A stretch of 64,000 nucleotides of DNA from Tetragonia tetragonoides (taxonomy: Eukaryota; Streptophyta; Magnoliopsida; Caryophyllales; Aizoaceae). The translations under genes were made by a program, and so were the position numbers. The stretch is taken from NCBI GenBank assembly GCA_038025085.1, contig CM076141.1:22081001-22145000 (forward strand), read 5' to 3'. Shown piece after piece: positions 23,298-34,374 of the stretch. Positions within the stretch are counted from its first letter, which is position 1. Each line of letters opens with the position of its first letter. The notes beneath the pieces were generated by a model that was not told where the DNA came from, searched no databases, and saw nothing but the letters and a program-made list of their open reading frames with translations.

Positions 23298-24164
23298 TTA
23301 ATCACAAACACCTTCGTTATCTCGGGAATGAATATATTGGCCTCTATAGTTCTCTCCTCGGAACTTTTCCTTTTTCTCACCACCACTACCCTGATGGTCA
23401 TCAAACTTCCTCTTTTTCCCAGTCACTTCCTCTCGGTGCTTGAAAACCGCAGCTTGGTTCGCCGCACGATTGTAGACCTCTTGCACTGTCTGACACTTAT
23501 AACCCCCAAAAGACTCACGAATGGTCCAATACAACCCATTCTGGAATCTACGGGCCCTATGCTGTTCCGTACGGACTGGTCCTCCCGCGAAACGAACTAG
23601 GTCGTCAAACTTCTCAGCATATTCCTGAACAGTCATCCTTCCTTTGATAAGGTTAAAGAACTCATTATATTTCTGGTCCTGGTGATACTTTGGGCAGAAC
23701 TCCTCTCTCAGAACCGTTTTGAACATTTCCCAATTAAAACCCTGTCGAGCTCTAATGGATGTGCCATGGGTTGTCCACCAACGATCTGCCTTCTTTCGGA
23801 ATAGATAGTCATCACTGTCTACCTTAAGTACCTCCGGACACCCAGTTATTGCAAAGATTTTCTCCAAATCCCACGTCCAATCGTCGAGAAGTACGGGATC
23901 CTCGCGTCCCTCAAACACAGGCGGATTATGCCCTTTAATCTTCTTAGATACTGAGGCGAAATCGTCACCTCCAGCTACCCTCGTATCCTCCATCTGCAGC
24001 ATCTGCGCGATGAATGCATTGGATTGCGCCAAGGCTTGTTGCGACTGTGCAAGCTGCACCAATAAAGCTTGCGCCATTTCCTCTCCATTCCCGTCGTTAT
24101 TGTTATTATCTCCCATTGAGCTGGTTGACTCCTCGGCTCTCTGTCTATTTCTTCTAGGTGGCAT
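23298..24164 (-). pseudogene. ChrN gag, C-terminally deleted
   Basis: 288 codons from ATG at 24164. A Gln/Asn-rich start (MPPRRNRQRAEES) is followed by the retrotrans_gag core: PPVFEGREDPVLLDDWTWDL, FKTVLREEFCPKYHQDQK, YAEKFDDLVRFAGG. Then a basic RKFDDHQGSGG linker. It stops at 23298 where a CCHC knuckle would be expected. The next residues belong to the end of protease (23288), so a deletion removed knuckle, gag-pol junction and protease active site. The N-terminal 280 residues are open and could encode a capsid-like protein, but no complete Gag-Pol is possible. Confidence 0.85.
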
Positions 24165-24659
24165 CTAGCAACCCAAAGGATCAAGATAAGCAAAAGACAA
24201 GGGTATTAGCTACCCATATCACACTCATGTGCGATAATCACAACTAACATATACACTTGACTCATATATATGTTTAATAGCCAACTAGGGCTCTAGGCTC
24301 TTATTGCATTCAAGCATGGCCTTATCACACTCTTGCGTACTAGCAAGTTCAAGGTTTCAATAGACTTTGTTCTTTCTCAAACATAAACAAATAACAATCA
24401 TCATGAAACATCCATGCCTTTTTCATAGGCGCTTTCACAATACTCATGCTCCAAATAGCAAGTAAATAACACAATTTCTTGCAAAAATTCCATCTCATAA
24501 ATCAAATAATCATGTATTTGTCCAAAAGTGAGTGCTTCCCAAACCAAGCCTCAAAATAGCATGAATAAAGCAAAATAATAACATTCTAATTATAACGTCA
24601 AAACAAATGGCTCACAGGCCCAAATTAAGTCTCAGTTAGTTTACTCCAACAAAAACTAA
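24165..24659 (-). other. ChrN leader between pre-gag ORF and gag
   Basis: AT-rich noncoding stretch. No feature recognised. Confidence 0.4.
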
Positions 24660-25400
24660 ATAAAACTAGAATCACACTCTTCTTTCGCGGTTCCTCAAAG
24701 GATAGCGACACACATGTGTGACTTGGACCTTCTCCATCTCCTCCTCCTCCTCCATAGGTTCCTCTTCTTCTTCTGGATCCTCCTCCTCTTCAGTAGGGGT
24801 CCTTGGCTCATTGAGCTTGCCATTCAAGCCTATGGGCCAATCTCTCACAACCCTAGGCCTAGATGACCTTGTAGGAACCTCAGGAATAGTAGGCGAAGAC
24901 TCCTCTTCGACCTCGACAGTAGGTTTCTCTGCTTGCTCAGCGAAGTACTGCTTCTCAAACGCCAGTGCTCAATCTAAGTCAACGTTTGCCTCCTCTTGGG
25001 TCATTGGGTCGTCCACCTGAAGCAATGGATCATACCCTTCAGCATTCTCCACCTACACATCGTAGAGATCTCTAAGCATATCCGGGAACGCCTCTTCCGA
25101 TGCGTATGCCCTTATCATCAAGGACTCCAAAGTCTCTAGATAGGGGTGGTCCCTATCGTTCTTCATCTCCCAATCCACTAGCCAGTCATCGTGGAATCGG
25201 CGCCACTTGGCTGTCGTGTAGCCAAAGATTTTGATGAAGTACAAGGCCTTCATCTTTTCCGAGCGTATAGAGGATTGAACATCATAGTGCTCTTTGTACT
25301 GCATGAATACTTCACGTATGAGATTCCTCTAGGCGGCCTCCCTCATATCGGAGTTGCCTCGGATCCCCAGGAGTAACGGGTCGTTCACGGTTCACCATCT
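24660..25400 (-). pseudogene. Degenerate ORF upstream of ChrN gag
   Basis: Same strand as gag, between primer site and gag. A frame of about 220 codons with stops near 25340, 25053 and 24967. The first half is aromatic/charged and helical (KALYFIKIFGYTTAKWRRFHDDW, then DHPYLETLESLMIRAYASEE). The second half is acidic (runs of Glu), ending in CRYPLRNRERRV. Another frame near 25400 also offers an ATG, so the start is unclear. I do not recognise the family. Pre-gag ORFs are known in Ogre elements but are not usual in chromoviruses. It could be a captured fragment. Confidence 0.45.
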
Positions 25401-25597
25401 GCACAAGAGAAACAACACGTTAGTACTTCACTCCAGTACTTCAAATAATACCAAAACAAGTAAAATAAACAAATCAACTCATTTCGGCTTACAAAGCTTT
25501 TATTCACATAACATAAGTCTATTTAAGTTTTTCAACCTAAGTATATCATAATGACATACTTTACAATTCAAAACGTACATTAGGGACAGTAACATAC
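25401..25597 (-). other. ChrN leader next to primer site
   Basis: Short AT-rich noncoding leader; nothing recognised. Confidence 0.4.
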
Positions 25598-25609
25598 GCT
25601 CTGATACCA
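25598..25609 (-). promoter_or_regulatory. tRNA-Met primer-binding site of ChrN
   Basis: The minus strand reads TGGTATCAGAGC, complementary to the 3' end of initiator tRNA-Met, three bases from the LTR end at 25613. Confidence 0.93.
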
Positions 25610-25612
25610 ACT

Positions 25613-28502
25613 TGTAACACCCCAAATTTTCGTCTAATTTAAAACCATTTAAAATCACAAGTTGCAGCGGAAAAACCCTAGAAATTCGAAGCGCTACCGC
25701 TGTATTTAATTTTCAAATTAAATACAAGGCTAGAAAGAAACCAAATGATTATATCCCAAACATACATACTAGATAATTAAATAATAACTATCTTTTTCAA
25801 CTAAACTTAAAACAAATAGTCCAAATGAAATAAGAAATAGTAACTATTAATTCTCATGCAAGAGAATAAATCTCATTACAAATATAAGAATCCCAATACT
25901 AAATAGTTCCAATCTAAACGAAGAAAGTACATTGTTTTTAGAAGATATACAATCTTCTCCCGTCGCATTTCCTACCTCACACCATGAGCTACAAACCTGT
26001 CAATCTACTCCCCCATATAGCCGAATTCCATATAGGTTCATCATACGCCCACCATTGAAGAGAAATGGACAACAAACACAAGTTCAAAGAAAAACAACCA
26101 CAATCAGCTACGCTGAGTAATTCATAACCACATAGACCATTTAACTCTCCAAGTTAAGCCAACATACTTAATTAAAAATAACCATCATCCTTAAAAAAAT
26201 AAAAGACAACATGCTATAATTTAAAGACAGCATAAACATGAAATAATAAATCTCATATTTATTATTATCCATTAGCCAAGTTCATTAGAGAGAAGAGAAT
26301 CGAATGAATTGTCAAACCAACCGCAGTCGATTCAATAGGATCTTAGTCCCGTGCGCATTGGCAAAAGTGGGATCAACCGTCCCGGAGTATAGATGACTCC
26401 CGAAGTACTTCAAATGTTCCTTAGTCCGAATACCCTCCTTCGACCCTTAAGTCTACAGGAAGAAATGTTCCAGAGAACCACTCGCCCAATTACTCAGTAT
26501 GGATACAAGATTTCCACTACGTTGAGGCTATAACCAATGGAACCACTCAACATAACAAGTGACAAATTCCCATTAGCGTTCTTCGGTGGATCCATTGCAA
26601 AAGAAGTCTTAACTCTCAATTCATTTAAGTTTGGTGATCACATAGTCAAGTAAATCACATAATCTTGACAATTCTCAAGTAACACAATGTGGTTACAATT
26701 TTCGATGGCAAGTTTTACATGAATGGCATCTAGGCCTCAATTCATAACCATCTAGTTCAATACCTTTAAATAGGTTCCAACAGTCAAAGTTCGTTTCAAC
26801 TTATTGAAGTAACATGCTTACTAACATGTATCCACATGCTTACCAACATGATACAAAAATAGCAATACAAGCTATATTCCGATTGAACAATTATTAACAT
26901 AATTTTCGTTCAACAACACAATAGGTCATGCATCTCCTCACATGAACATCATCAAGTAGTCATTGCTACACAAAGTGAATTTCCAACATATTACATGCAT
27001 TCACTAACATAATTCTATACGAATTATCACAAGGAAATAAATATCAATTAACCCTTTTCCAAAATAGTCACAAGGCCAAATAGGAATTATCATTCTCAGT
27101 CCAAACTCAGACAACATGAATACAAATTCCACTAGACATGAATTATGAGAAAAAACTTACATAATTCACCAATCAATACTAGACCATGAATTACATTTAG
27201 AAGTAAGACAAATCCAACAATCAAACAACGTAAGCACCTTACGTTCAAGTGCGGTCAACGGGCTCTAACAAATCCACAATACACCAATAGTCAATACTTT
27301 GACTTCTAAACCCCTTTATTAAATTTTTAAGATGATTTAGTACCCTTAATTAAATTAATTAAGTTGCTGGAATTTTCACTTATTCATGCATGCTCAAGGT
27401 TTCCAAGAAATAAATTTGCATAAACTAAATTAAGAAATTTTCCAAAACCCTAGAACAACTCAACAAGTCAAAAAAGGTTAAACCACGAACACACCACCCA
27501 TGTCCACCCTCACCACCACTGACCACCGCTAGCGGTGGATGGTGGCGCCGGGCAGCCACCGCTGCTGGCCGCACAGCCGGCATCCCGGCGCTGCCGGCTG
27601 TTGCAGACTGGCAGCCGCCGCTGCTGGCTGCTGCAGCACGGCAGGGGGCTGGCGTGTGCAACACACGGCCCTGTCGTGTTGCACAAACCGAAACCCTAAT
27701 ATATTTTTTTTTTGTTAATCAAATTTAACAAATCTAAATCTAAATTAAATCCGAATAATTAATAAATTTTCAGATTTAATAAACACAAGATCTAACCTTT
27801 TAATCTCAAACTTTGATTCAATTCAATAAAACAATGAACCCAACCCTAATTATGATCCTATCATGCAAAAACAATAGAATCTAGCAAACCCTAGGCAAAA
27901 CATAAATTAGGGTTTACTCATACAAACTAGGGTTCATAAAAACTCATACTTGAATCAAATTAAAGCTTTTAAGAATCAAAAACAAGTTAAGAACACTTGC
28001 TTTGAATCAAAAGGATTAAAATTGCACAAAGAATGAATTGTGAAGAGAGTGGAAAATCTCTTTCTTCTTTCCCCATGGATTTTCGACCGTGAGAGTGAGT
28101 GAGAGAGAGATAGGCGTTTTTTTTTTTTTTTTTTTTTTTGATTTCGTAAAGAGTCACTTGATTTACAAGTTGAGTGTATTTAGTCCTATTTAGGGACTAA
28201 ATACACTCCTTCATTTTCTCAACTCCTTCTTTCCTAAAACCTCTCCTAAAATCACTCCACCATCCAAAAATTTAGGAAACAATTTTTAAAACAAAAGTTT
28301 CTGAAATTCCTTCACCAGATAAGCCCACAAAACTCTTTTATTTAATTTGGCCCAATTACAATTCATTAGGTCCAAAACAAAAACCAAATATTATTTAGGC
28401 ACTTTAAACATTTATGAGCTCATTTAATTATTTAAATCCAAAATTATATTTTCTTTTTAAGTAATTATTATTCTAAAATGAATAATAATACGGGGTATTA
28501 CA
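25613..28502 (-). repeat. 5' LTR of ChrN (2890 bp)
   Basis: Plus-strand ends TGTAACACCCC and GGGGTATTACA. Differences from the 3' LTR include a GC-rich block (about 27526-27680), a T23 run (28117-28139), and a CCTATTTAGGGACTAAATAC insertion near 28190-28207. Many single-base differences, a few percent by eye, indicate an old insertion. Confidence 0.93.
27526..27680. repeat. GC-rich insertion in ChrN 5' LTR
   Basis: About 150 bp with repeated GCTGCTGGC/GCCGCC words, absent from the 3' LTR at the same place. It begins with a perfect 16-bp palindrome, CCACCGCTAGCGGTGG (27533-27548). Its core equals the CCGCTAGCGG palindromes of TatM. Confidence 0.7.
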
Positions 28503-28507
28503 CAAGC
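28503..28507 (+). repeat. Right target-site duplication of ChrN (CAAGC)
   Basis: Exact copy of 17105-17109, directly after the LTR end. Confidence 0.9.
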
Positions 28508-29428
28508 CATGTAGCTACAAAAATACCCTGAATCCAGGAAAGGAATTCTCTAACCAAAAGCCAAGAAGGGTATATACCCCTCTTTCCTCAACCCTAACTC
28601 AAATCTTTCAAGATCTTTGTTGGAGAGGTTATCTAGATCCCATCGGGCCAACACCCAACCCAGATCAAGGAAATAAGAATAAGAACTGGAACAATACCTC
28701 CTTTTGCATCTATCATCAAGGAAGAGGGCATGGTACGGACGAGTGCATACGCCCAAAACCCAAGATACAAGACCTCATCGACGGGGGGGGGGGGGGGGTC
28801 ATCAACATTCTGTGAGACCTTATCCAACACCCTTAACAAAGGAAGGACCACCTTCATCCCTCCTTTGCCTGTAAGAAGGAGGCTAAACTTTGATTGGGTA
28901 GAGAACACACCCAACAACTATTTGGGTCTACTATTTGGACAAGAGCGTCATCATCCAAAAGATGAGGAGCTCCACAATATCAGTAATGCAATTCAAGATG
29001 CGAACTTTGACCCAACCAAGTTGATCACTCCAAACGAGGGTCAACTCACAAATCAAAAACGCATCATAAGCTGGACTGGAACCAATGGAAAGAAGATCAA
29101 GATCACGATCGCCGAAGAGTCCAATTCTGACACCGACACTGACTCCCACCGGACTGAGTCTGATTCTGAAGACGAGTCTATAGTAGAGTCGCATAGTCCA
29201 CCCAAATCTATGTTTAATTTTACTTGCAAGTCTAATGATGTTAAAGCGAATAGTAATGGCTCAGTTGATGTTCCAATTTCTTCTATCAATGAAATGAGTA
29301 CTGATTCTGCTTACTTCATGGATTACTTAGTAGCTAATAATTCAAAAGATGAACAAGAATTGCCCGAGGAAGTAACTAAAGCAATATTAGAGCATCAACA
29401 AACGACTTTAATTGTGGAAGAAACATAA
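28508..29428 (+). pseudogene. TatP gag, second part, after the ChrN insertion
   Basis: Continues the gag frame of 17109 once ChrN and one CAAGC are left out. A third knuckle, CIYHQGRGHGTDEC, lies at about 28700-28745. A run of 16 G (28783-28798) then shifts the frame. The following 200 codons are open in the next frame (IPPLPVRRRLNFDW, then a Ser/Asp/Glu-rich DSDTDTDSHRTESDSED stretch, ending LIVEET at 29428). I see no D-T/S-G protease motif before reverse transcriptase. The stretch is a gag tail or gag-pol linker. Confidence 0.75.
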
Positions 29429-32313
29429 TTAATTATTCTTGCAAGCGATCAAGAGCCGCGACAAGTGCGCATTGGCTTATCACTAACTCCCAAAGAACGA
29501 GAAAGCTTTATAAAGATATGCCGGGAATAAGTCGTGAGATAGCACAACATACGATATTGCTCTACCCCGATTCAAAATCGGTAAAGCAAAAACTTTGGAG
29601 AATGAAACCTTAGTGGACATTGAAAATGAAGGAAGAGGTGCAAAAACAGCTCGCAGCAAGTTTCATTAAGGTCGTTTAATATCCAGAATGGGTTGCCAAC
29701 ATAGTACTCGTTCCAAAAAAGGATGGCAAAGTAAGGATGTGCGTCGATTTCAGAGATCTAAACAAGGCAAGTCCAAAGGACGACTTTCTCTTTCCACATA
29801 TAGACGTACTGGTGGACAATACAGCAGGACATGCCATCGTATCGTTCATGGATGGCTATGCAGAGTATAACCAAATACAAATGGCCGAAGAAGATATGGA
29901 GAAAACCACCTTTATAACCCAATGAGGTACATACTGCTACATTGTCATTCCTTTCGGGTTGAAAAATGCGGAGGCAACATACCAAAGAACCACAACTTCC
30001 CTTCTACATGACAGGATATATAAAGAAGCTGAGGTGTACGTAGACGATATGATCATAAAATCCAAAGAGAGAGAAGGGCATATACCCTCTCTAAAGAAAT
30101 TCTTCGACAGGCTTCGGAACTACAACATGAGGTTAAATCTCCAAAAGTGTGCATTTGGATTAACTTCTGACAAGCTCTTCGGATTTGTCATAAGCACAAG
30201 AGGCATTGAAATTGATCCTACCAAGATTAAAGCTATAAGAGATATGCCCTCTCCTAAAAATGAGAAGGAGATAAGGGGGTTTTTAGGACGACTCCAATAT
30301 ATAAGTCGATTCATATCCAAAATGACTATTACATGAGAGTCCATCTTCAAAAACCTCAAAACGGACACCAAATCTACATGGGATGATCAATGCCAACAAG
30401 CTTTCGACAAAATTAAGGAGTATTTAGCTAATCCGCCTGTATTGGTTCTACCAATTCCGGTAAAACCGCTTATGCCATACCTAACAGTCACAGAAACCAC
30501 CATGGGCGCTATGTTGGCCCAAAAGGTGGAGAATGATGAAAAGGCAATCTACTACCTTAGCAAGAAGTTCCTAAAATACGAAACACGCTACTCCACACTA
30601 GAGAAGACGTGTCTCGCATTGGTCACTGCAACAAAGAATCATCGACACTACATGCTACAACACTCTATCCATATAAAGTCAAGGATGAATCCACTAAAGT
30701 ACTTGTTCGAAAAACCCATTCTTACTGGAAGAATAGCAAGGTGGACTGTCATGCTTTCACAATTCGATCTAACTTTTGAACACCAAAAGGTGATCAATGG
30801 ACATGCCATTTCTGAACATCTCGCTGAAAACCCAGTTACTAGTGAGGATGCCACACATGACTTCCCCGATGAAGGAATAATGAATGTCGAAGAAGAAACT
30901 TGGCAGTTATACTTTGACGGAGCCTCAAACCAAAAGGGTTATGGCGTAGGAGTATTATTAGTCAGCCCCGAGGGCACACATACTCCCATAGTCGTCAAAT
31001 TAGACCATAAGGTAGCTAACAACAGCGCTGAATATAAAGCATGCATCATTGGTTTAGAAGCGGCAATAGAACTGCAAATCAAGGACCTAAAGTTATATGG
31101 AGACTCAACTCTCATCATAAATCAAGTTTCCAAAAGTGGAGAGTGAAAAGCGAATCCCTGGAACCTTACCAGGAATATCTTGAAAAGATAGCCAAATATT
31201 TCACTCATATTCGTTTCACATACCTTCCTAGAGAGGACAACCAGTTCGCGGATGCCTTAACAAAGATGGCCTCCATGATAAATATTCCAAATGATGTAAT
31301 CAGTATGCCTATTCATATTCAAAGGCGCACCGAGCCCGCCTTTTGCAATGCACTCGAGATATGCGTCAACGAGGAGGAACAAGAGGAATGGTCACTGACA
31401 TTCTCAATCTATTAGCCGAAGGCAATTACCCTCCGAAATCAACACCTAGGGCACAAAGGGCCGTAAGAAGACTGGCCGCACCTTACATACATGTGCAAGG
31501 CAAACTTTATAAAAAGACACAACAAGGACTAAATCTTCTATGTCTAAAGGAACGCGAGGCAAGCAAAGTCATGAGTGACATACATAATGGCGTATGTGGT
31601 CCTCACATGAATGGATTGGCTTTAGTCAGGAAAATCCTAAGGCAAGAATACTATTGGACTACAATGGAAAAGGACTGGATCGAATACGTGAGAAAGTGCA
31701 CACTCTGCCAATTCCACGCCAATTTACAACATAGACCTCCTACTCCTCTACATATATTTACCTCACTGTGGCCATTCTCTACATGGGGCAGTGACATCAT
31801 TGGAAAAATCTCCCCTACAAAACAGGGGGCCATGAATACATACTAGTCACGATAGAATACTTTACCAATTGGGTTAAAGCTCGTTCATACGCAAGATTAG
31901 CGTCGAAACACGTGGAAAAGTTCATACATGACAACATCATTACTAGATATGGAGTACCCATTGAAATCATAAGTGATTACGGGAGCCAATTCAAAAAAGA
32001 TGTTGTCGAGCTTTTCGCGAAATTCAAAATTCAACATAGACAGTCTTCCCCTTATTGGCCACAAACAAATGGAGCCGTAATCCGCAAACAAGAATGTAAA
32101 GCTAATGGGATAGCTAAGATGACGGAAAACTACGAAGATTGACCCGACAAGCTATAATTTTCCTTATGGGATATAGAACTACTATTCGATCCTCAACAGG
32201 AGCAACGCCTTATTCTTTACTATACGGGATGGAGGCGGTACTCCCGGTCGAGGTAGAAATCCCTTCCTTAAGGATAACCCTGGAAAGTGAATTACCCGAA
32301 GTAGACATGTCTC
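29429..32313 (+). pseudogene. TatP pol: RT, RNase H, second (archaeal-type) RNase H, integrase
   Basis: The RT lead-in (RIGLSLTPKERESFIKICRE) is at 29467-29530. RT is at about 29640-30336 with WVANIVLVPKKDGKVRMCVDFRDLN split by a frame change, FGLKNAEATYQR and an intact YVDDMIIKS. Gypsy RNase H is at 30442-30850 (FEHQKVINGHAISEHLAENP). The second RNase H is at 30900-31150 (YFDGASNQKGYGVGVLL, AEYKACIIGLEAAIEL, YGDSTLII), typical of Tat/Ogre. The integrase zinc region (HNGVCGPHMNG, CTLCQFHAN) is at 31585-31730. The core has GSDIIGKIS and IISDYGSQF, but the Glu region is frameshifted near 32080. Stops lie at 29923 and 30334, among others. Confidence 0.88.
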
Positions 32314-33640
32314 GCATTGGTCACTGCAACAAAGAAGCTTGGACACTACATGCTACAACACTCTATCCATATAAAGTCAAGGATGAATCCACTAAAGTAC
32401 TTGTTCGAAAAACCGATTCTTAGTGGAAGAATAGCAAGGTGGTCTGTCATGCTTTCAGAATTCGTTCTAACTTTTGAACACCAAAAGGTGATCAATGGAC
32501 ATGCCATTTCTGAACATCTCGCTGAAAATATAGTTAGTAGTGAGTATGCCACACATGACTTCCCCGACGAAGGAATAATGAATGTCGAAGAAGACACTTA
32601 GCAGTTATACTTTGACGGAGCCTCAAACCAAAAGGGTTATGGCGTAGGAGTATTATTGGTCAGCCCCGAAGGCGCACATACTCCCATAGCCGTCAAATTA
32701 GACCATGAGGTAACTAACAACGACGCTGAATATGAAGCATGCATCATTGGTTTAGAAGCGACAATAGAACTACAAATCAAGGACCTAAAGGTATATGGAG
32801 ACTCAACTCTCATCATAAAGCATATCTCCAAAAGTGAAGAGTGAAAAGCGAATCCCTGGAACCTTACCAGGAATATCTTGAAAAGATAGCCAAATATTTC
32901 ACTCAAGTTCGTTTCACATACCTTCCTAGAGAGGACAACCAGTTCGCGGATACCTTAGCAAAGATGGCCTTCATGATAAATATTCCAGTTGATGTAATCA
33001 ATATGCCTATTCACATTCAAAGGCGCACCGAGCCCGCCTTTTGCAATGCACTCAACATATGCGTCAACAAGGAGGAAGAAGAGGAATGGTTCACTGACAT
33101 TCTCAATCTATTAGCTGAAGGTAATTACCCTCCACAATCGACACCTAACGCACAAAGGGACTTAAGAAGACTAGCCGCACAATACATACATGTGCAAGGC
33201 AAACTTTATTAAAAGACACTGCGAGGACTAAGTCTTCTATGATGCAAGCAAAGTCATGAGTGACATACATAATGGCGTATGTGGTCCCCACATCACGGGA
33301 CCCAATTCAAAAAATATGTTGTCGAGCTTTTCGCGAAGTTCAAAACTCAACATCAACAGTCTTCACCTTGTAGGCCACAAACAAATGGAGCCGTAGAATC
33401 CGCAAACAAGAATGTAAAGCTAATGGGATAGCTAAGATGACGAAAAATTACGAAGATTAGCCCGACAAGCTACAATTCGCCATATGGGGATATAAAACTA
33501 CTATTCGATCCTGAACATGAGCAATGCCTTATTCTTTAGTATACGGGATGAAGGCGGTACTCCAGGTCCAGGTAGAAATCCCTTCCATAAGGATAGCTCT
33601 GGAAAGTGAATTACCCGAAGTAGATTGGGTCCAAGCCCGG
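32314..33640 (+). repeat. Tandem duplication within TatP pol (RNase H to integrase)
   Basis: From about 32310 the sequence repeats 30605 onward at high identity: CTACATGCTACAACACTC, the second RNase H, and the linker to AAACTTTATT. The repeat then jumps at about 33298 to integrase core sequence (equal to about 31975-32310). So the second copy lacks about 370 bp that include the integrase zinc region end and first Asp. The junction joins integrase C-terminal coding (GAAGTAGAC) to RNase H coding (TCTCGCATTGG). Frames are broken by stops at 32600 and 32842. Confidence 0.88.
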
Positions 33641-33951
33641 TATGACCAATTGGTCTTGCAAGACGAAAGACGACTAAATGCCCTACATTATGGTCACGTC
33701 TACCAATAAAGAATGGCAAGACATTTTGATCAACGATTCAAGGCTAGAGGACTAAAAGGAGGAGATTTAGTCCTAAAAGAGGTAAGACCAAAGTGTTGTC
33801 GACCCTCAGGAAAAGTTCAAGCCTAATTGGGCCGGCTTATACATTATCAAGACAATATTATCCGGTGGAGCGGTAAAGTTAATGGATTTAGACGGGAACG
33901 AGTTCACTCAACTCACAAATATGGACCCACTTAAGCGATTCTATGCATAAA
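33480..33951 (+). pseudogene. TatP integrase C-terminal end
   Basis: Behind the duplicated block lies the end of integrase. One reading frame gives YSLVYGMKAVLQVQVEIPS and ALESELPEVDWVQARYDQL, followed by codons for a GGDLVLKE-type segment, then SGGAVKLMDLDGNEFTQL and a stop near 33949. This parallels the TatM integrase end (47816-47454). Frame changes occur near 33707 and 33800. Confidence 0.75.
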
Positions 33952-34374
33952 TACTTAATCTTTGAGAGAGCCCATTAAGGCACCAAGTCCAAGTCAAACT
34001 CGGTCAAACCCATCCAAATGGGGCCCACGACCGAGAAAAAAAAAATGAGATTTGGTTTTACGAACTACATTGGCCTGCTTCCGCATGGATATGTATGTAA
34101 CCCATGTAACTTGGGCCGGACCACTTTAATAAAAAAAAAAATCTCTAAGGGAGTTCTAATCCATTCAGTTTATGCAAAAATAAGCAATTCTTTCATTAAT
34201 ACGGCTAAAGTCCGTTACATGCTCTAATAAAAAAAAAAAAGAAATAGTGCGGAAATAATAATAAAATAATAAAAGGGCAATTCTAAACTACATATACTTG
34301 GGCATGCAAACCCGTTATTTGAATTATACTACTAAGCACAAAAAAGCAAGACTTGCTAGACAATTAGAGGTGGA
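33952..34374. other. Spacer between TatP pol and gene A (convergent 3' ends)
   Basis: AT-rich, with A-runs (34038-34046, 34128-34140, 34230-34241). It should hold the 3' ends of both pol and antisense gene A transcripts. No gene. Confidence 0.5.

Larger units (their letters stand above)
17110..28502 (-). mobile_element. ChrN: Tekay-like chromovirus (Ty3/gypsy) inserted in TatP gag
   Basis: Complete but decayed minus-strand element. Element order: 5' LTR (28502-25613), tRNA-Met primer site, leader with a degenerate ORF, gag (24164-23298), pol (23288-20137) ending in a chromodomain, polypurine region, 3' LTR (19861-17110). It is flanked by the exact duplication CAAGC. Long LTRs (2.75-2.9 kb), RT-RH-INT order and the chromodomain indicate a chromovirus, most like Tekay/Del. 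The 3' LTR tips have decayed: AG for TG at 17110, and TA for CA at 19860-19861. Confidence 0.92.

Noticed and set aside
25598..25612. tRNA gene
   Set aside because: Only a 12-base match to the tRNA-Met 3' end, at the LTR border; it is a primer-binding site.
27425..27664. Ala-rich minus-strand frame
   Set aside because: Lies in the GC-rich block of the ChrN LTR; composition alone explains it.
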